From: Sabethes cyaneus
Lineage: Eukaryota > Arthropoda > Insecta > Diptera > Culicidae
Assembly: GCF_943734655.1 (NCBI RefSeq)
Contig: NC_071354.1
Coordinates: forward strand, 47,546,044-47,610,043
Reading direction: 5' to 3'
DNA: 64,000 nucleotides
Below the pieces are notes generated by a model. It was not told where the DNA came from. It saw only the letters and a list, made by a program, of their open reading frames with translations, and made no database searches. Below are positions 23,288-34,420 of the stretch, in pieces (positions within the stretch are counted from its first letter, which is position 1; each line of letters opens with the position of its first letter). The position numbers were made by a program, and so were the translations under genes.

Positions 23288-23600
23288 ACAGTTTTTAATT
23301 ATCGCGTAGAAGCAGCAAAGCTAATTAATGCGAATAAGACAGGAATTCCAGCTACTAGTTATTAAAGATCTACCCTATTTGATTGACAGTAGTTCGGCAC
23401 TAAGTGTGTGGGACAAGGTTTGGTCACTGTTTTTGGCGTACTTTCCTAACACAGAATTCAAGATGGTCTAGGTTTATAGTGGTCCCAAGAAATGTTGTTA
23501 GGACGAGAGAACTTTATCACTGCTTCTGGCAAGCTTCTCAAGCACAGATACCAAATTACTATAAGTCTGATCTTCAAATAAACTATAAAATAAAGCACTG
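23288..23600 (+). repeat. Interspersed repeat with about two ~90-bp units
   Basis: Starts ACAGTTTTTAATTATCGCGT, a block also present at 42712-42790. It then contains two degenerate units reading roughly GGCGTACTTNCCNAACACAG, then TCTAGGTTTA, then AAGAAATNTTGTT. Five better-preserved units of the same repeat lie at 59180-59545. No coding function inferred. Confidence 0.6.
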
Positions 23601-23629
23601 ATTTCATGTCTCCACTTGCCCCATCCTAT

Positions 23630-24510
23630 GAAGTTTGCGATAGCTTTGTAACGAAAGGTCACAGAGATTGGTTTCCTTCTGCAAAAACGTGTGTTTTAGG
23701 TGCTTCTATAATTGCCTAGAATAATATGTTCTTGTAAAATGTAACCAACAAAAGTTAAGCATGGGAAACTAATTTTAAAAGAACTTTCTAAGAAAATGTT
23801 CTATAGCTCTGCACTCGATAGAGAAAGAAGTGTCAATTTTTCAGCAAAGTTGTTTGCCTTTACATGTTCTACAACTTTGCCGAAGAAACCATGTCTCTAT
23901 CTAGTAATATAAAAAAGTTCACTCGTATAGTGGAACGCAAAACACATAAAACATATGCTTATCGTACTCTCATATGGGTGGGTGGAGACAAGCGGCACCT
24001 ATGCAAGTTTGTAGCACTTGATCTAAGCTTCAAGGTAAAGCACTGATTAGATATATCACCTTGCCCCATTTTATTCTAAAGGAAGTGAAGGTCCTAGAAA
24101 TTGCGATTTCTGTGAAATCGTGTATGTACTGAACATTCGATAATTGCTTAGAACAATGTGTTCTTGTTAAATGCAACCATCAAAAGTTAAGTATGAAAAA
24201 CTAATTTTTAAGGAACTTTCCTAGAAAATGCTCTACAGTTCTGCACCGGATAGAGATAGAAATGTTGTTTCTTCAGCAAATTTGTTTGTTTTTACATTTT
24301 CTACAACTTTGCTGAAGAAACCATGTCTCTAACTACTAACACGAAAACGTTATTTTTCTATTATTATGACTAACTTTCGATATTCTCAGATTATGGGGGA
24401 TATTTATACGAACAAAAGTGCTGAAGACCTGAAATGCTAAAATGAAAGCAAAACACGCTAGGAAAAAACTTCCACTTTTCGTTCTTTTAGACCACTGTGC
24501 GGTGGTTTGA
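23630..24510 (+). repeat. R2 repeat, direct dimer
   Basis: Two head-to-tail units of about 420 bp. Each runs through AAATGYAACCANCAAAAGTTAAG, a GCTCTRYAGYTCTGCAC-type block, TACAACTTTGCYGAAGAAAC and CATGTCTCTA. The second unit ends CTTCCACTTTTCGTTCTTTT and then ACCACTGTGCGGTGG. The same dimer, with the same end, is present at 50590-51460, and a palindromic version at 6885-7375. Non-coding. Confidence 0.75.
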
Positions 24511-24779
24511 CTGCAATAGACGGAGGAAGAGGCACAGTTTGTGTCTAAAAATGATCTAACCCGCCAGTTTGGTGTAGTTTGAAGTATATCGCACGCTTAA
24601 TAAGGGGGCTGTGGAGTTTCCCTTTTATCCAGTCCGCTCTGGTTCAAAGGCTCAACACTAACGGCGAGCCACAGGCTTACCTGGGAAGGAGTAATGGGCT
24701 CGAATCCGGTTGTATTGCTTCGATTACAGTTTGGTTCGATCCATGAATCTCCCAGCTTGGGATGACTGTAATTGATAGT

Positions 24780-25275
24780 CCAATTTCAGTTGCCTTTCCA
24801 GTCATGTTAGGTTATTTTCTGTTTCAGGTCTAATTTCAAGCTCAATTCAAATTCTCGTTAAATTTTTAGTTAAATTGTATGTCTTATTTCAAGTGAAATT
24901 CGTATCGTATCGTATCAATTTCATGTTCCCTTTCAAATCATATTTCATGTCCTATTTCAAGCCCTATTTCATGTTTGATTTCAAATTGAATTTATAGCCC
25001 AAATCCAATTTTGAGTGCAGTTAAAATTCCATCTTCCAGTTTAATTTGAGGTTTGGCTTCAAGTCTAAATTGATCAAAATTTAGGTCCAATTTCCTGCCC
25101 AATTTCAAGTGTAAATTTATGCTCAATTTTGAGTTCAATTTTAATTCCAATTTCAAGTCCAAGCTCAAGTGCGAATCCAAGTTTAAATTTATATTCAAAT
25201 TTTAATCTAATGTCAAGTGCAATTTGAAGTCTAATTTCAATATGTAGTTTCATGTCCAGTATGATGTTCAAACTG
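24780..25275. repeat. 12-bp-type minisatellite (CAATTTCAAGTC)n
   Basis: Degenerate tandem units of about 12 bp. Because 12 is a multiple of three, the minus strand stays open over long stretches and would read as repeats rich in Leu, Lys and Asn; this is an effect of the period. Same family as the arrays at 12868 (reverse orientation), 55840 and 56850. Confidence 0.85.
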
Positions 25276-28190
25276 GACCACGTGTCCCGTTTTTTGAAGT
25301 TTAATGTGATCCGGAGTTTTTAGAGTGATCAGTCGGTATTTTCCAAACTTCTATCAACAAATCGAAATAAAGCTTGTAAATTCCAATTATAGAAAACGGA
25401 TCTACTGCTTGTTCCAAATGTACTTCTACCAAGTTTCGGGCACACCAGTTAAAATTGATGTTCGAGTAATGGCCAGTCCTTCAAATGTAAAATAAATCCA
25501 GACAATGATTACTTCCCTCAAAATAGCTAGGAAGGAACCAACCAAGTCACGTTTACTAAACCAATTTATGCTGCTCTTCAGATAAAAAGATGTTTTTTGT
25601 CGGTCCACCAAAAATTGCTAGCTGTCAACGTAGGAGCACCCACCAAAGGATGGATCGGTGGTTCCGAACAATAATCACTAACGCTGCGATCTGCTGGGAT
25701 TGGTTCGATCCTCTCCAATTACACTTGATGGACGATGGACGATGGCTTGCCTAGCATCATAGTTCTTCTATTCATTAAACGTGAATCACATTAATTTTTT
25801 TGCTGCGTATCACTCACGCATCTCACTTCCTGGTTGTTGACTGACCACCATCGAAGCTATTTGAAGAAACCGTCAACGAACATTGAATTCGTTCTGGACG
25901 CTCTAGAGCTGTTGGTGCAAATCCATTAGGACTACATGAAGTCGGCCGGCTACTTCTTAAACGTCGTATTTAATATTCAGCGGGGTGCTATCCGTATCTT
26001 AACGAACGGTGTTTGACAGTCCACTTAACGAAGGGCGCTATTTCAAAAAATGCAAGAAATAGCGCCCGTCTGACAGGTAGATTTGCTGCCAACCTTTGTC
26101 GAGATGTGCTGAGATGTTGGCAACAAAAACATGGCACCCATCGCAAGCCCCTGTTAATATTCATGAACTCTTTCGGTCAAGGAACGCGCGTTTTATATTC
26201 CGAGTTCGTTTTCAATTATTTTCGCTTCGTCATTCATGCTGTGTCAAGTGCTATATAGCATAAAACTACCGCAAAGAAGCACTCCTCATTATTGGTAGCG
26301 CCAAATTGCTAATCGGAGCACTGCACGGTACGGCGAATCCAGTTTAGAACGGGCGCTACGCTTTGCCTTGCTTTGACCGACATCGTCAAGAGCACATTTT
26401 ATTGAGGCCACTTATTCAGCAAAAGAATCCGAGCAACGTGAATCAGATCTGAATCTTTTCCAAACTCTACAATTCAATTTTCGTTTCAAGCAATCATGTC
26501 TTGGTAGAAAACACACAAACAGGTAAGAGAACAGCAATTAACAAAACTATGGATGAATATCCTCGCTAACAGCCCATCATAAAAAAAGCAAACCCTTTTC
26601 CACCACCTTTGTTTGGTTCGTTTGAACCTCCCGTCAGAGTGGATGGTGGTGGCAACCTGCTGATCTTCCTGGATCGATTATGCAAAAAAGCACAAACTGG
26701 AAAGGAAAGGCCCAACCAATAACAATTCCGCAATTTGCTTGTGGTTGGCATATTTATTCGTTGCACACTTCGCAGCCTTTCTTATTCGATTCTCACTCGC
26801 TTGGAAAATAAATCCTCAGGTGGACTAAGCCCAACAGCTCCCAACCGAACCGAATCGACCCAGCAGAGCTGGAAGCGGTGGGATTAGAATCAATTCACTG
26901 CCAGAATGACACCGACCGACCGGACCAACGGATAACGGCGGCCGCGGCCGCAGGAGCAGCAGCAATAAAACCGATAATTTATGCGGCGAAAAATGCTCCA
27001 CGAGACTCAAAATACATTTGCAGAGCACAACTGCAACGCCCCCTTGCTGCCACCACAGGTGGACCTACCGCTGTGTGACCCCCTGCAACTAACGGACCAA
27101 CGGATGGACGGGTACGAATCAGTTCGGAACATGCAAACCGAGTTCTAAGCCTTCGTCCGAGCCCAGCTGTTTGTTTCCTTGCGGTTCGGTTCAATTGCAG
27201 ATTTATCGACCGGCTCGGGTTCTCCTCGGGAAAGAAACTCACTTTACGACTTCTTTCTTCAGTTCTTTAGAGTCGGAGCTTTTCCGTCGCGAAATTCGTT
27301 CCCTAACGGGCCGGCCTAACTCCGGGGGGAGACGGGCAGAATTCGGGAATCAAACACAGAATAAATTGAGCCAGCGCGAATGGAAAGGAGAGATGGGGGG
27401 GGGGGGGCAAAAGGCTCTGGCGCAAATTTATTTTATCACACACTCCTGCCACTTCCGTTGGTATGTCGCAATGCTGACGGAGGTGGAAGGAAGGGAGAAG
27501 GAAGAATGTGCGCAGCACTGCAGGCAGACAAGTGCATTGTCTTATGTTCCAATTTGGCTGAATCTAGTGTTACGTTGTGGAACATTTTTTCCGGCCACGC
27601 CTTTTCAATTTTGCAGTTGATGTATCTGCCACTGGTCTTAGTATGGCTAAGTGGTGGCTGCTGCCACTTATGTTAATGCAGTTGCTGCTGGGTAGAACTT
27701 GTAGAAGCAATTTGTCACGGTTGAATGTGTTGAGTTTGATTAAATAATGAAAACGAGACAGAGGCCTCTGTGGAAAGTGAAAGAAGGTTCCGAACTCGGC
27801 AATTTGATGGGTTGTCACATAATTTGGTATTGATTCCAACAAGTCCTGCGGTCGAACAAACAAACGTCTAAACGTATGATTTGGCACGTGATAATAAGGA
27901 TACAGTACGTTTTAATCAAGCTATAATAGATTAACAGAAAGGCCAAAGTAGCTGATACTCAATATAAAGCGCAAAAACGCATATCCCGTTGAGTATCTTT
28001 ATACCTACACTTACTTCTTCCGGAGTTCCCTACGAGAATGGTAGCTCAGCTGAGCTGGTCTGATGTATCAAGGACACATTGAATTGTATGTCGACCTTTG
28101 ATGATAAAAAACCAGAATGATTTTGGTGCTAAGTTAATCTACGAACACGGGCTAAAATATCTCAATACTTAACGTCGTGCAACACCAAAT
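25276..28190. other. Unassigned sequence, GC-rich from about 26.5 to 27.7 kb
   Basis: No gene recognised. A 149-codon frame at 27171-27620 (+) runs through a 13-G run at 27395-27407 and has no recognisable domain, so it is not called. A small perfect inverted repeat lies at 26033-26067 (listed separately). GC-rich, apparently single-copy sequence around 26.8-27.4 kb might be host regulatory or untranslated DNA. Confidence 0.4.
26033..26067. repeat. Perfect 12-bp inverted repeat
   Basis: GGGCGCTATTTC and GAAATAGCGCCC are separated by 11 nt (A-rich), giving a compact hairpin. GGGCGCTA occurs again at about 26350. Function unknown. Confidence 0.85.
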
Positions 28191-28194
28191 TACC

Positions 28195-28330
28195 GAATCG
28201 TAGCATATATTTGGGTCACCAATGAACGTACCGAATCTTTTTACTTATCAATGGTCGAACCGAACCATTTGGTTCATCTATGGTCGTACGGTTGTACCGA
28301 ACCATATACTTCAATGAACAATTAACGTAT
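28195..28330 (+). repeat. GGTCGTACCGAACCAT satellite, block 1
   Basis: Short-period satellite with a repeat unit of about 60 bp. The unit combines AATGAWCGTACCGAATCATT, TTCATCTATGGTCGTACCGAACCAT and a link of ACTTCATTGAAC. Further blocks: forward at 29885-30142, 31003-31165, 47612-47695 and 49778-50000; reversed at 37945-38040 and 40872-41185. Many transposons in this window are inserted into or beside it. Confidence 0.8.
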
Positions 28331-28334
28331 CTAG

Positions 28335-29862
28335 TCATTGTTTGCCTCGATGGCATTGAACGTCTACATTGGATTCGTGTGAATTGTTCGCTAAATTTTT
28401 TGCTTCGGTTTTCATCAACAGCACTGCGACTTAATTCTCACGTAACTTTTCAAAAGGACCTAAGTAACATTGAGAGATTCTCTTTGACCTTCCTCTCTTC
28501 CGATTATTACGGCGACATAAATGCATTTCAACAAAAGTTTTCTTGACGATTAGGTAGGCAGTGACACCAGCAACCAATTTACGCAAGGCGGATGTTTTAA
28601 AGTGCATTTGCATTGCCGTGGCCCCCGAAAGAGAAGAGGCACAAAGAGAACCTCTCATAGTTACTTAGGTCCTTTTGAAAAGTTACGCGAGAATTAGACG
28701 TCGAGGCACCGAGTCGGTACCGCTTGATCTGATAGATTTGAGCACCTTTGAAATTACTATCGAATTAATTATGCAGGCTGCAAAAAAAAAACTGAAAGCT
28801 TCTTCTTCCGCGGGTCCAGATGGGATTCCTACTATTGTTTATACCCGCTGTGTGAACGATTTGGCTGAACCATTATGTCGTGTTTTTAAGCGGTCGTTTG
28901 AGCAACGAAAATTTTCGGCAGTTTGGAATCAGTCCTACATGTTTCCGGTTTTCAAAAGCGGCGATTATAATATAAGGAATTATCGTGGCATAACTAGTCG
29001 CTCAGCGGCACACTTTTGAGACTTCTAGTTGCAGCAACACATTTATGACTGAAATTGGTCATATATTGGTTGCCATAACTGTTTTGTAACAACTGTGCTA
29101 GCAGGGTAAGTTCCTGCTTATGCGGTCGAACTCTACGTGTTTAGCTCAATTCCTGTTTATCCACCCCATTTTTAAATAAATCGGGTGTACCACAAGGCAG
29201 CAATATGGGCTCACTGCTTCTCTCGCTCTTCTCCGCTCTTGGGTGACAGTTGTAAGTTAGTGTACGCAGACGATCTGAAATTGTATCTAGTTGTACGGTC
29301 AATTGAAGATTATCGTAATCTGCGAAAGCTACTGAATATTTTCGAGAGTTGATGTAGCAAGAACTAGCTGATCGTAAGTATTTTAAAGTATCAGGCTGTG
29401 ACATTCCATCGCATTGCTAACCCTCTTATTTCTGATGGTCATTGATGGTCAAGCACTTGAAAGGGTTGAAAAAGTCAACGATCTTGGCGTTATTCTCGAT
29501 GCCAAACTTAACTTTAACATGAATCGCTTGGCTATTATCTCTAAAGCAACTCGGCAGCTCGGCAGCTCCGCTTTATTTCGAAAATTGGACTAGATTTTAA
29601 AGAACCATACTGCTTGAAGGCTTTGAGTTGTTCCCAGGTGAGACCTCTATTGGAAAACTACTGGAATTGAACGAGTGCAGAAGAGATTCATTTGTCTAGC
29701 GCGACGTGGTCTTTCCTGACGAAATCCTGTGAACCTGCCTTCGTATCCTGATCGTTGTCACCTTATTGGACTTGCCACCTTTTTCCCATCCAATAATTTT
29801 TCCATGGAGAGTGGAGACCTATCAGGTCGGATGGATAGAAGCTTAATAAATAAATAATAATC
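28335..29862 (+). mobile_element. Jockey-type LINE relic (reverse transcriptase), with nested MITE
   Basis: Reading left to right: FAKFFASVF (linker before the RT domain), a nested hairpin MITE (28432-28696), then AAKKKLKASSSAGPDGIP, FPVFKSGDYNIRNYRGI, a disturbed stretch at about 29010-29140, SGVPQGSNMGS, the catalytic motif VYADDLKLYLVVRS, then VNDLGVILDAKLNFNM and ISKATRQLG. The tail is (AATAAATAA) at about 29845. These are the ordered motifs of a Jockey-clade non-LTR retrotransposon. Several frameshifts, stops and a lost FDFxKAFD region show that it is dead. No endonuclease remains, so it is 5'-truncated. It sits between blocks of the short-period satellite in the same orientation. Confidence 0.85.
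28432..28696. mobile_element. Hairpin MITE inside the LINE, 265 bp
   Basis: Inverted arms of about 90 bp. Left: TAATTCTCACGTAACTTTTC, then AAAAGGACCTAAGTAAC, then GAGATTCTCTTTG. Right, reverse-complemented: TAATTCTCGCGTAACTTTTC, AAAAGGACCTAAGTAAC, GAGGTTCTCTTTG. LINE reading continues on both sides (FAKFFASVF to the left; SVPLDLIDLSTF to the right), so the MITE inserted into the LINE. A related palindrome is at 58312-58584. No transposase. Confidence 0.85.
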
Positions 29863-29884
29863 AATTTTAATTAAAAATGATTGT

Positions 29885-30142
29885 ATTTGATATTTGATTC
29901 ACCAATGAACATACCAAATCTTCTCACTTATCAATGGTCGTATCAAACTATTTGGTACATCTATGGTCGGTTCGGTACGACCGTCATTAAACGTCATTGA
30001 ACAATGAACGTTTCGAATCATTTTACTTACAAATGGTCGCACCAAATTATTTAATTCATCTATGGTCGTACCGAACCATACATTTCATTCGACAATGATT
30101 CTATCGAATCATTTATTTCATCTATGGTTGCAGCGAACCATA
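29885..30142 (+). repeat. GGTCGTACCGAACCAT satellite, block 2
   Basis: About four degenerate units lie between the 3' tail of the LINE and the pogo-like element. The last unit is cut at TA by that element and resumes at 31001. Confidence 0.8.
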
Positions 30143-30144
30143 TA

Positions 30145-30998
30145 CAGTAGCGTTCCGATTTTGTCAGCTCCCGATATTGTCTACCCCCGATTTTATCCGC
30201 TTTTTATCCCGATTTTGTCAGCCTATAAATTTTGTTTAACTTTTGTGCAATTACACATGATTCATTAAACTTTTCAGTCTGCTTGAAAATATTCTGATTC
30301 TCTGGGGAGAGTCTTTGAATAAAATTATGCCTTCTTGCGAATAATTCGGCATTAAAATTAGGGTATTTTTATAGAAAAAAATCTACAGTTCCTAAACAAG
30401 TAAAGATAGAAGTATACTATATTCAGCAATGTTGTGTATTTTTACTATTTGTACAACTTTGTAAAACAGGAAAAAGTCATACAGCAACTACAACAACAAC
30501 TAAAATAGAAAAACTGATTTTAATGATTTTTCATTTATGAGAAACAGAATTTTCCCATCTTTGCTGAAGAGATAGAAGGTTAATGTCTTCAGCAAAATTT
30601 CTTGTAATAATATGCTGTAAAACTTTGCCGAACACATCAATGTGTTATATTGAAACTGGAAAAAAATAATTTTTTTATTGCCCTTTTAGGGGGATTAAAC
30701 AAAATTTTAATTCCGCTGGACGATAGGACTTTTAATTTTAAGAAACTCTCCCAAAGGTTCCATTAATCTAAAACCAAGTTTTCCCGCTCAAATCTAATGC
30801 ACACCAAAAAAGGTTCTGGACCAGTGTGCTCTGCCCGGTTCATTGAGCTTTCGGTTGACCAATTGAGGGTTAAAATTAAGGTCTTAAGTCTTGAACCTTG
30901 AAAAAAAATTTCGAAAAAAATATTTCCCGATTTCGTCAATTTACCCATTTTGTCGGCCCAAAATTCAACATGGGGCTGACAAAAACGGAACATTACTG
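30145..30998. mobile_element. Pogo-like non-autonomous element, 854 bp
   Basis: Ends CAGTAGCGTTCCGATTTTGT (left) and, reverse-complemented, CAGTAATGTTCCGTTTTTGT (right) continue as a matched GTCAGC. TA flanks both sides (30143-30144 and 30999-31000). Satellite sequence resumes after the right TA, which documents a clean insertion. Pogo/Tigger-type CAG...CTG termini with TA duplication support the superfamily. The interior is AT-rich with R2-like words (ACTTTGCCGAACACAT) and no transposase. Confidence 0.85.
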
Positions 30999-31002
30999 TA
31001 CT

Positions 31003-31165
31003 CGATTCACCAGTGAACGTACCGAATTTCCTTATTTATCAATAGTTGCACCGAACCGTATACTTCATTGAACAATGATCATACCGAATCATTTTATTCA
31101 TCTATGGTCGTACCGAACCATACATTTCATTCTAAAATGACCGTACCGAATTAGTTTAGTTATAA
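31003..31165 (+). repeat. GGTCGTACCGAACCAT satellite, block 3
   Basis: Two to three units, continuing the array interrupted by the pogo-like element. Ends a few bases before the mariner-derived MITE. Confidence 0.8.
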
Positions 31166-31177
31166 AATGTGTTCCAT

Positions 31178-31578
31178 ATCAAATTTCATCACGGAAAAAA
31201 CGCTGTAGAAAATTACCCATTGGGTACAAAGCCAACGGAGTCACTTTCGTACCTAAGGACATGAACCCCCCAAGGCACTGAAACTAAGGCCCGAAAAATA
31301 CTGGGCTATTACGAAGCAACCACTACGGAAGCATCCCAAGAAAGTGAGGAAAACATGAGGAAATAGTGGGTTTCCATACAGGCTGCAGCCAGATGTTGTA
31401 CAGAACCTTATGAGTAGAGTTAAACGTAAGGTGCGAGCATACGGTTATGGTATTGAAGTTGAATGAAATAAATATGCCAAAAGCTTACTAATGGGTTATA
31501 TTTTATTGTCTGAAAGTTTGAAAAGAATCGGTCAACTAGGTAATTTTCTACAGCGTTTTTTCCGTGGTGCAATTTGAT
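31178..31578 (+). mobile_element. Mariner-derived MITE with transposase C-terminus, 401 bp
   Basis: Inverted ends of 40 bp, of which 28 bp are perfect: CACGGAAAAAACGCTG...TTACC on the left and GGTAA...CAGCGTTTTTTCCGTG on the right. The interior still reads VTFVPKDMNPPQ, IL.YYEATT, WVSIQAAA and VKRKVRAYGYG. These parallel VPK.MNPPN, the third catalytic region, and the C-terminal RKVR tail of ITmD37E-type mariners. The element is an internal-deletion derivative that kept both ends. A TA duplication is plausible on the left, but the right side has drifted. Confidence 0.85.
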
Positions 31579-31591
31579 GCGAAACGCCCTT

Positions 31592-32209
31592 TAGTGACCG
31601 ACCTCCGACCAGGTAAAGTCCGTAAAATTTGGTCTGAAATCCGATCGGAACATAAACTGAAAGATTTTTCATGTAACGGACCAGCTATTCTTCTTAAAGT
31701 CGGGAAATTGACATCTAAAATAATTATAGTGAAAACAATAACACTTACTACACAAAGTCCATAATTTTACTCTAAGAGGTCCAAACTTTTCAATTAAGGA
31801 TCACAATGCAAAATCATACAAATCAATTAATTTAGCTCCGATCAAATTTCAAGTGAGTGATGATAATATCCAGTTCGAACACGTTTGGTTGGACTTGTTT
31901 TGGAACCTTAAAAAGAAAGTGGATTATTGCTAGCGAAATTATTGTGTTTCCTCAATACTGAGGAAGTTAAAAGAAATTAGTTTTAAACATATAAAGCAAG
32001 CCTTAGTCATCATTTCCACTGCGGTCAGTTTTACGATCAAAAATGCTCCGGACTTTCAACGGAATACCCGGTCCGGTCCGGTACCGGAACGCTTCGTTCC
32101 GGTTCCGGTCCGATAAAAAATCGGACTCAAAAATTTCGTTCCGATTGGACTTCGGACCGGGTATCGGACCGGACTTTCCGGACTTTACCCGGTCCGATGT
32201 CGATCACTA
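31592..32209. mobile_element. TAGTGAYCGAC-TIR MITE, 618 bp (hAT-like)
   Basis: The left end TAGTGACCGACCTCCGACCA (then GGTAAAGTCCG) matches the reverse-complemented right end TAGTGATCGACATCGGACCG (then GGTAAAGTCCG). A CCGGT/ACCGG-rich subterminal patch is at 32065-32195. The left half is repeated at 34122-34420. The termini resemble hAT-type CAGTG/TAGTG ends, but no 8-bp target duplication was found, so the superfamily is tentative. It begins 13 bp after the mariner-derived MITE. Confidence 0.75.
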
Positions 32210-33228
32210 TAGGCAAACTTTAATGCTTGAAAATGATAACCAAAGCGTTTCATAAAACCTAGCATGTTATTCGCCATGTGTGTTATACCTAGTGGTTGAT
32301 GAAAGTTAGTTTGAAGTCTAACATAATTCCTGCATTCATAACTTTCACATTTTTCTACCGTCAGATTTTATAAGGCAGTTGAGATCTCCAATGTTACTCT
32401 TTTTTTACTTGATAATATTATCTAGTTGACAAGTGAGATTTATTTCTGCTAGACTATTTTACACTATATTTAGAATATCTGTATTTTATTTTGTAAAACC
32501 TTGTTTTATAAAAAAATCAGTTTTATGAAAAAATAAGGGGAATGGGGTTTTCGAACAAAAACAAAGGAGAGGTCCTAAATGAAAGCCTTGAGGGACACGA
32601 GAAATAACTTGGATTGGATTCGAGCTCGTTTTGCATTGAATTTAGCTAGCTGTTGGAGGTTGGTTAAATGTTAGCAATCCATTTCAGGAGCTTTCTTCAA
32701 CTTTGGAGTAAAGAGACAGAGAAATTTGCATTTAACGATTCAAAAATTTTCGGTTTTCTACCTCCGAATGGTTCAAAATTTGTTTTCCTTCAACTATACA
32801 ATTGCTTTTGCGTAGATTTAACACAACTAAACGCAGAGCAAGTTTTCCCTTCACACGCCAGAGACCATAGTATTTGCTCTACATTCTGAAGAGAATGCCC
32901 GACACACATTCTACTAATTGAAACGGTTTGCTTGAGTGGAGTCAAGTGGCAATCTAGGTTTTATTTCACACTTGATATGGTTCTTATTTTCCTTTATTTT
33001 CCATCCATCAGCAACAAAAGACAATCTTCGAGACTGTCGCAGTGGCATTTTTGAACCCAGTGCCCTTCTGGCATACAAAAAAAATATTTTCCTTTTAAAA
33101 TTGTATTTGTTTTTGTCAATAAGAGTGCAATAAAACTGTTACTGCCCCAGCAGAAAGAGAACGAGAGCGAGAAATAGAGAGGGATAAAAATGAAGACGAG
33201 CGAGAAGAGATAGAGAAGAAAAAGAAAA
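32210..33228. other. Unassigned AT-rich sequence
   Basis: No gene recognised. At 33119-33149 there is a half-copy of the hairpin seen in the GACA array (AATAAGAGTGCAATAAAAC, then GTTACTG). It lies about 80 bp before the GT tract, with purine-rich sequence (AGAGAG/GAGCGAG) between. Confidence 0.45.
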
Positions 33229-33957
<729 letters not shown>

Positions 33958-34121
33958 TAGAGCCCGTCGATTTGATTAAGCTGGAGGATTGTAAACCTGT
34001 ATCCCGATTACAAAACAATAATTGGAGGGTGTAGAGGTGTCCAGAAACTTGGTTAAAACGTACTTATGCATCCACCCTATTATCGGCTCGGTCGTGAAGT
34101 GATTGCCATTTGTCTAGTATC

Positions 34122-34420
34122 TAGTGACCGACCTCGGATCAAGTAAAGTCAGTAAAATTCGGTCTAAAGTCCGATCGGAACGTAATCTGAAAGTTTTTTC
34201 ATGTAACAGACCAGGTATTATTCTTAAAGTCGGGAACAATTTTGACATCTAAAATAATTATAGTGAAAAAGATAACACTTACTGCACAAAGACCATAATT
34301 TCAGTCTAAGAGGTCCAAAATTTTCAATTAAGGATCACAATGCAAAACCATACATATCAATTAATTCAGCTTCGATCAAATTTTTAGTGGGCGATGATAA
34401 TGTCCAGTTCAAACACTTCT
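34122..34420 (+). repeat. Partial copy of the 31592 MITE (left half)
   Basis: Begins TAGTGACCGACCTCGGATCA and follows 31592-31897 closely (AAAATAATTATAGTGAAAA, TAAGAGGTCCAAA, CAATTAAGGATCACAATGCA), with scattered substitutions and small indels. The right terminal repeat is absent. Confidence 0.8.

Noticed and set aside
22027..23309. Hydrophobic Phe/Ser/Cys-rich frames resembling membrane proteins
   Set aside because: Composition of the T-rich minisatellite explains them; frames overlap each other and no conserved domain is visible.
27171..27620. 149-codon frame as a host gene
   Set aside because: Crosses a 13-G run, has no recognisable domain and no supporting splice or promoter evidence.
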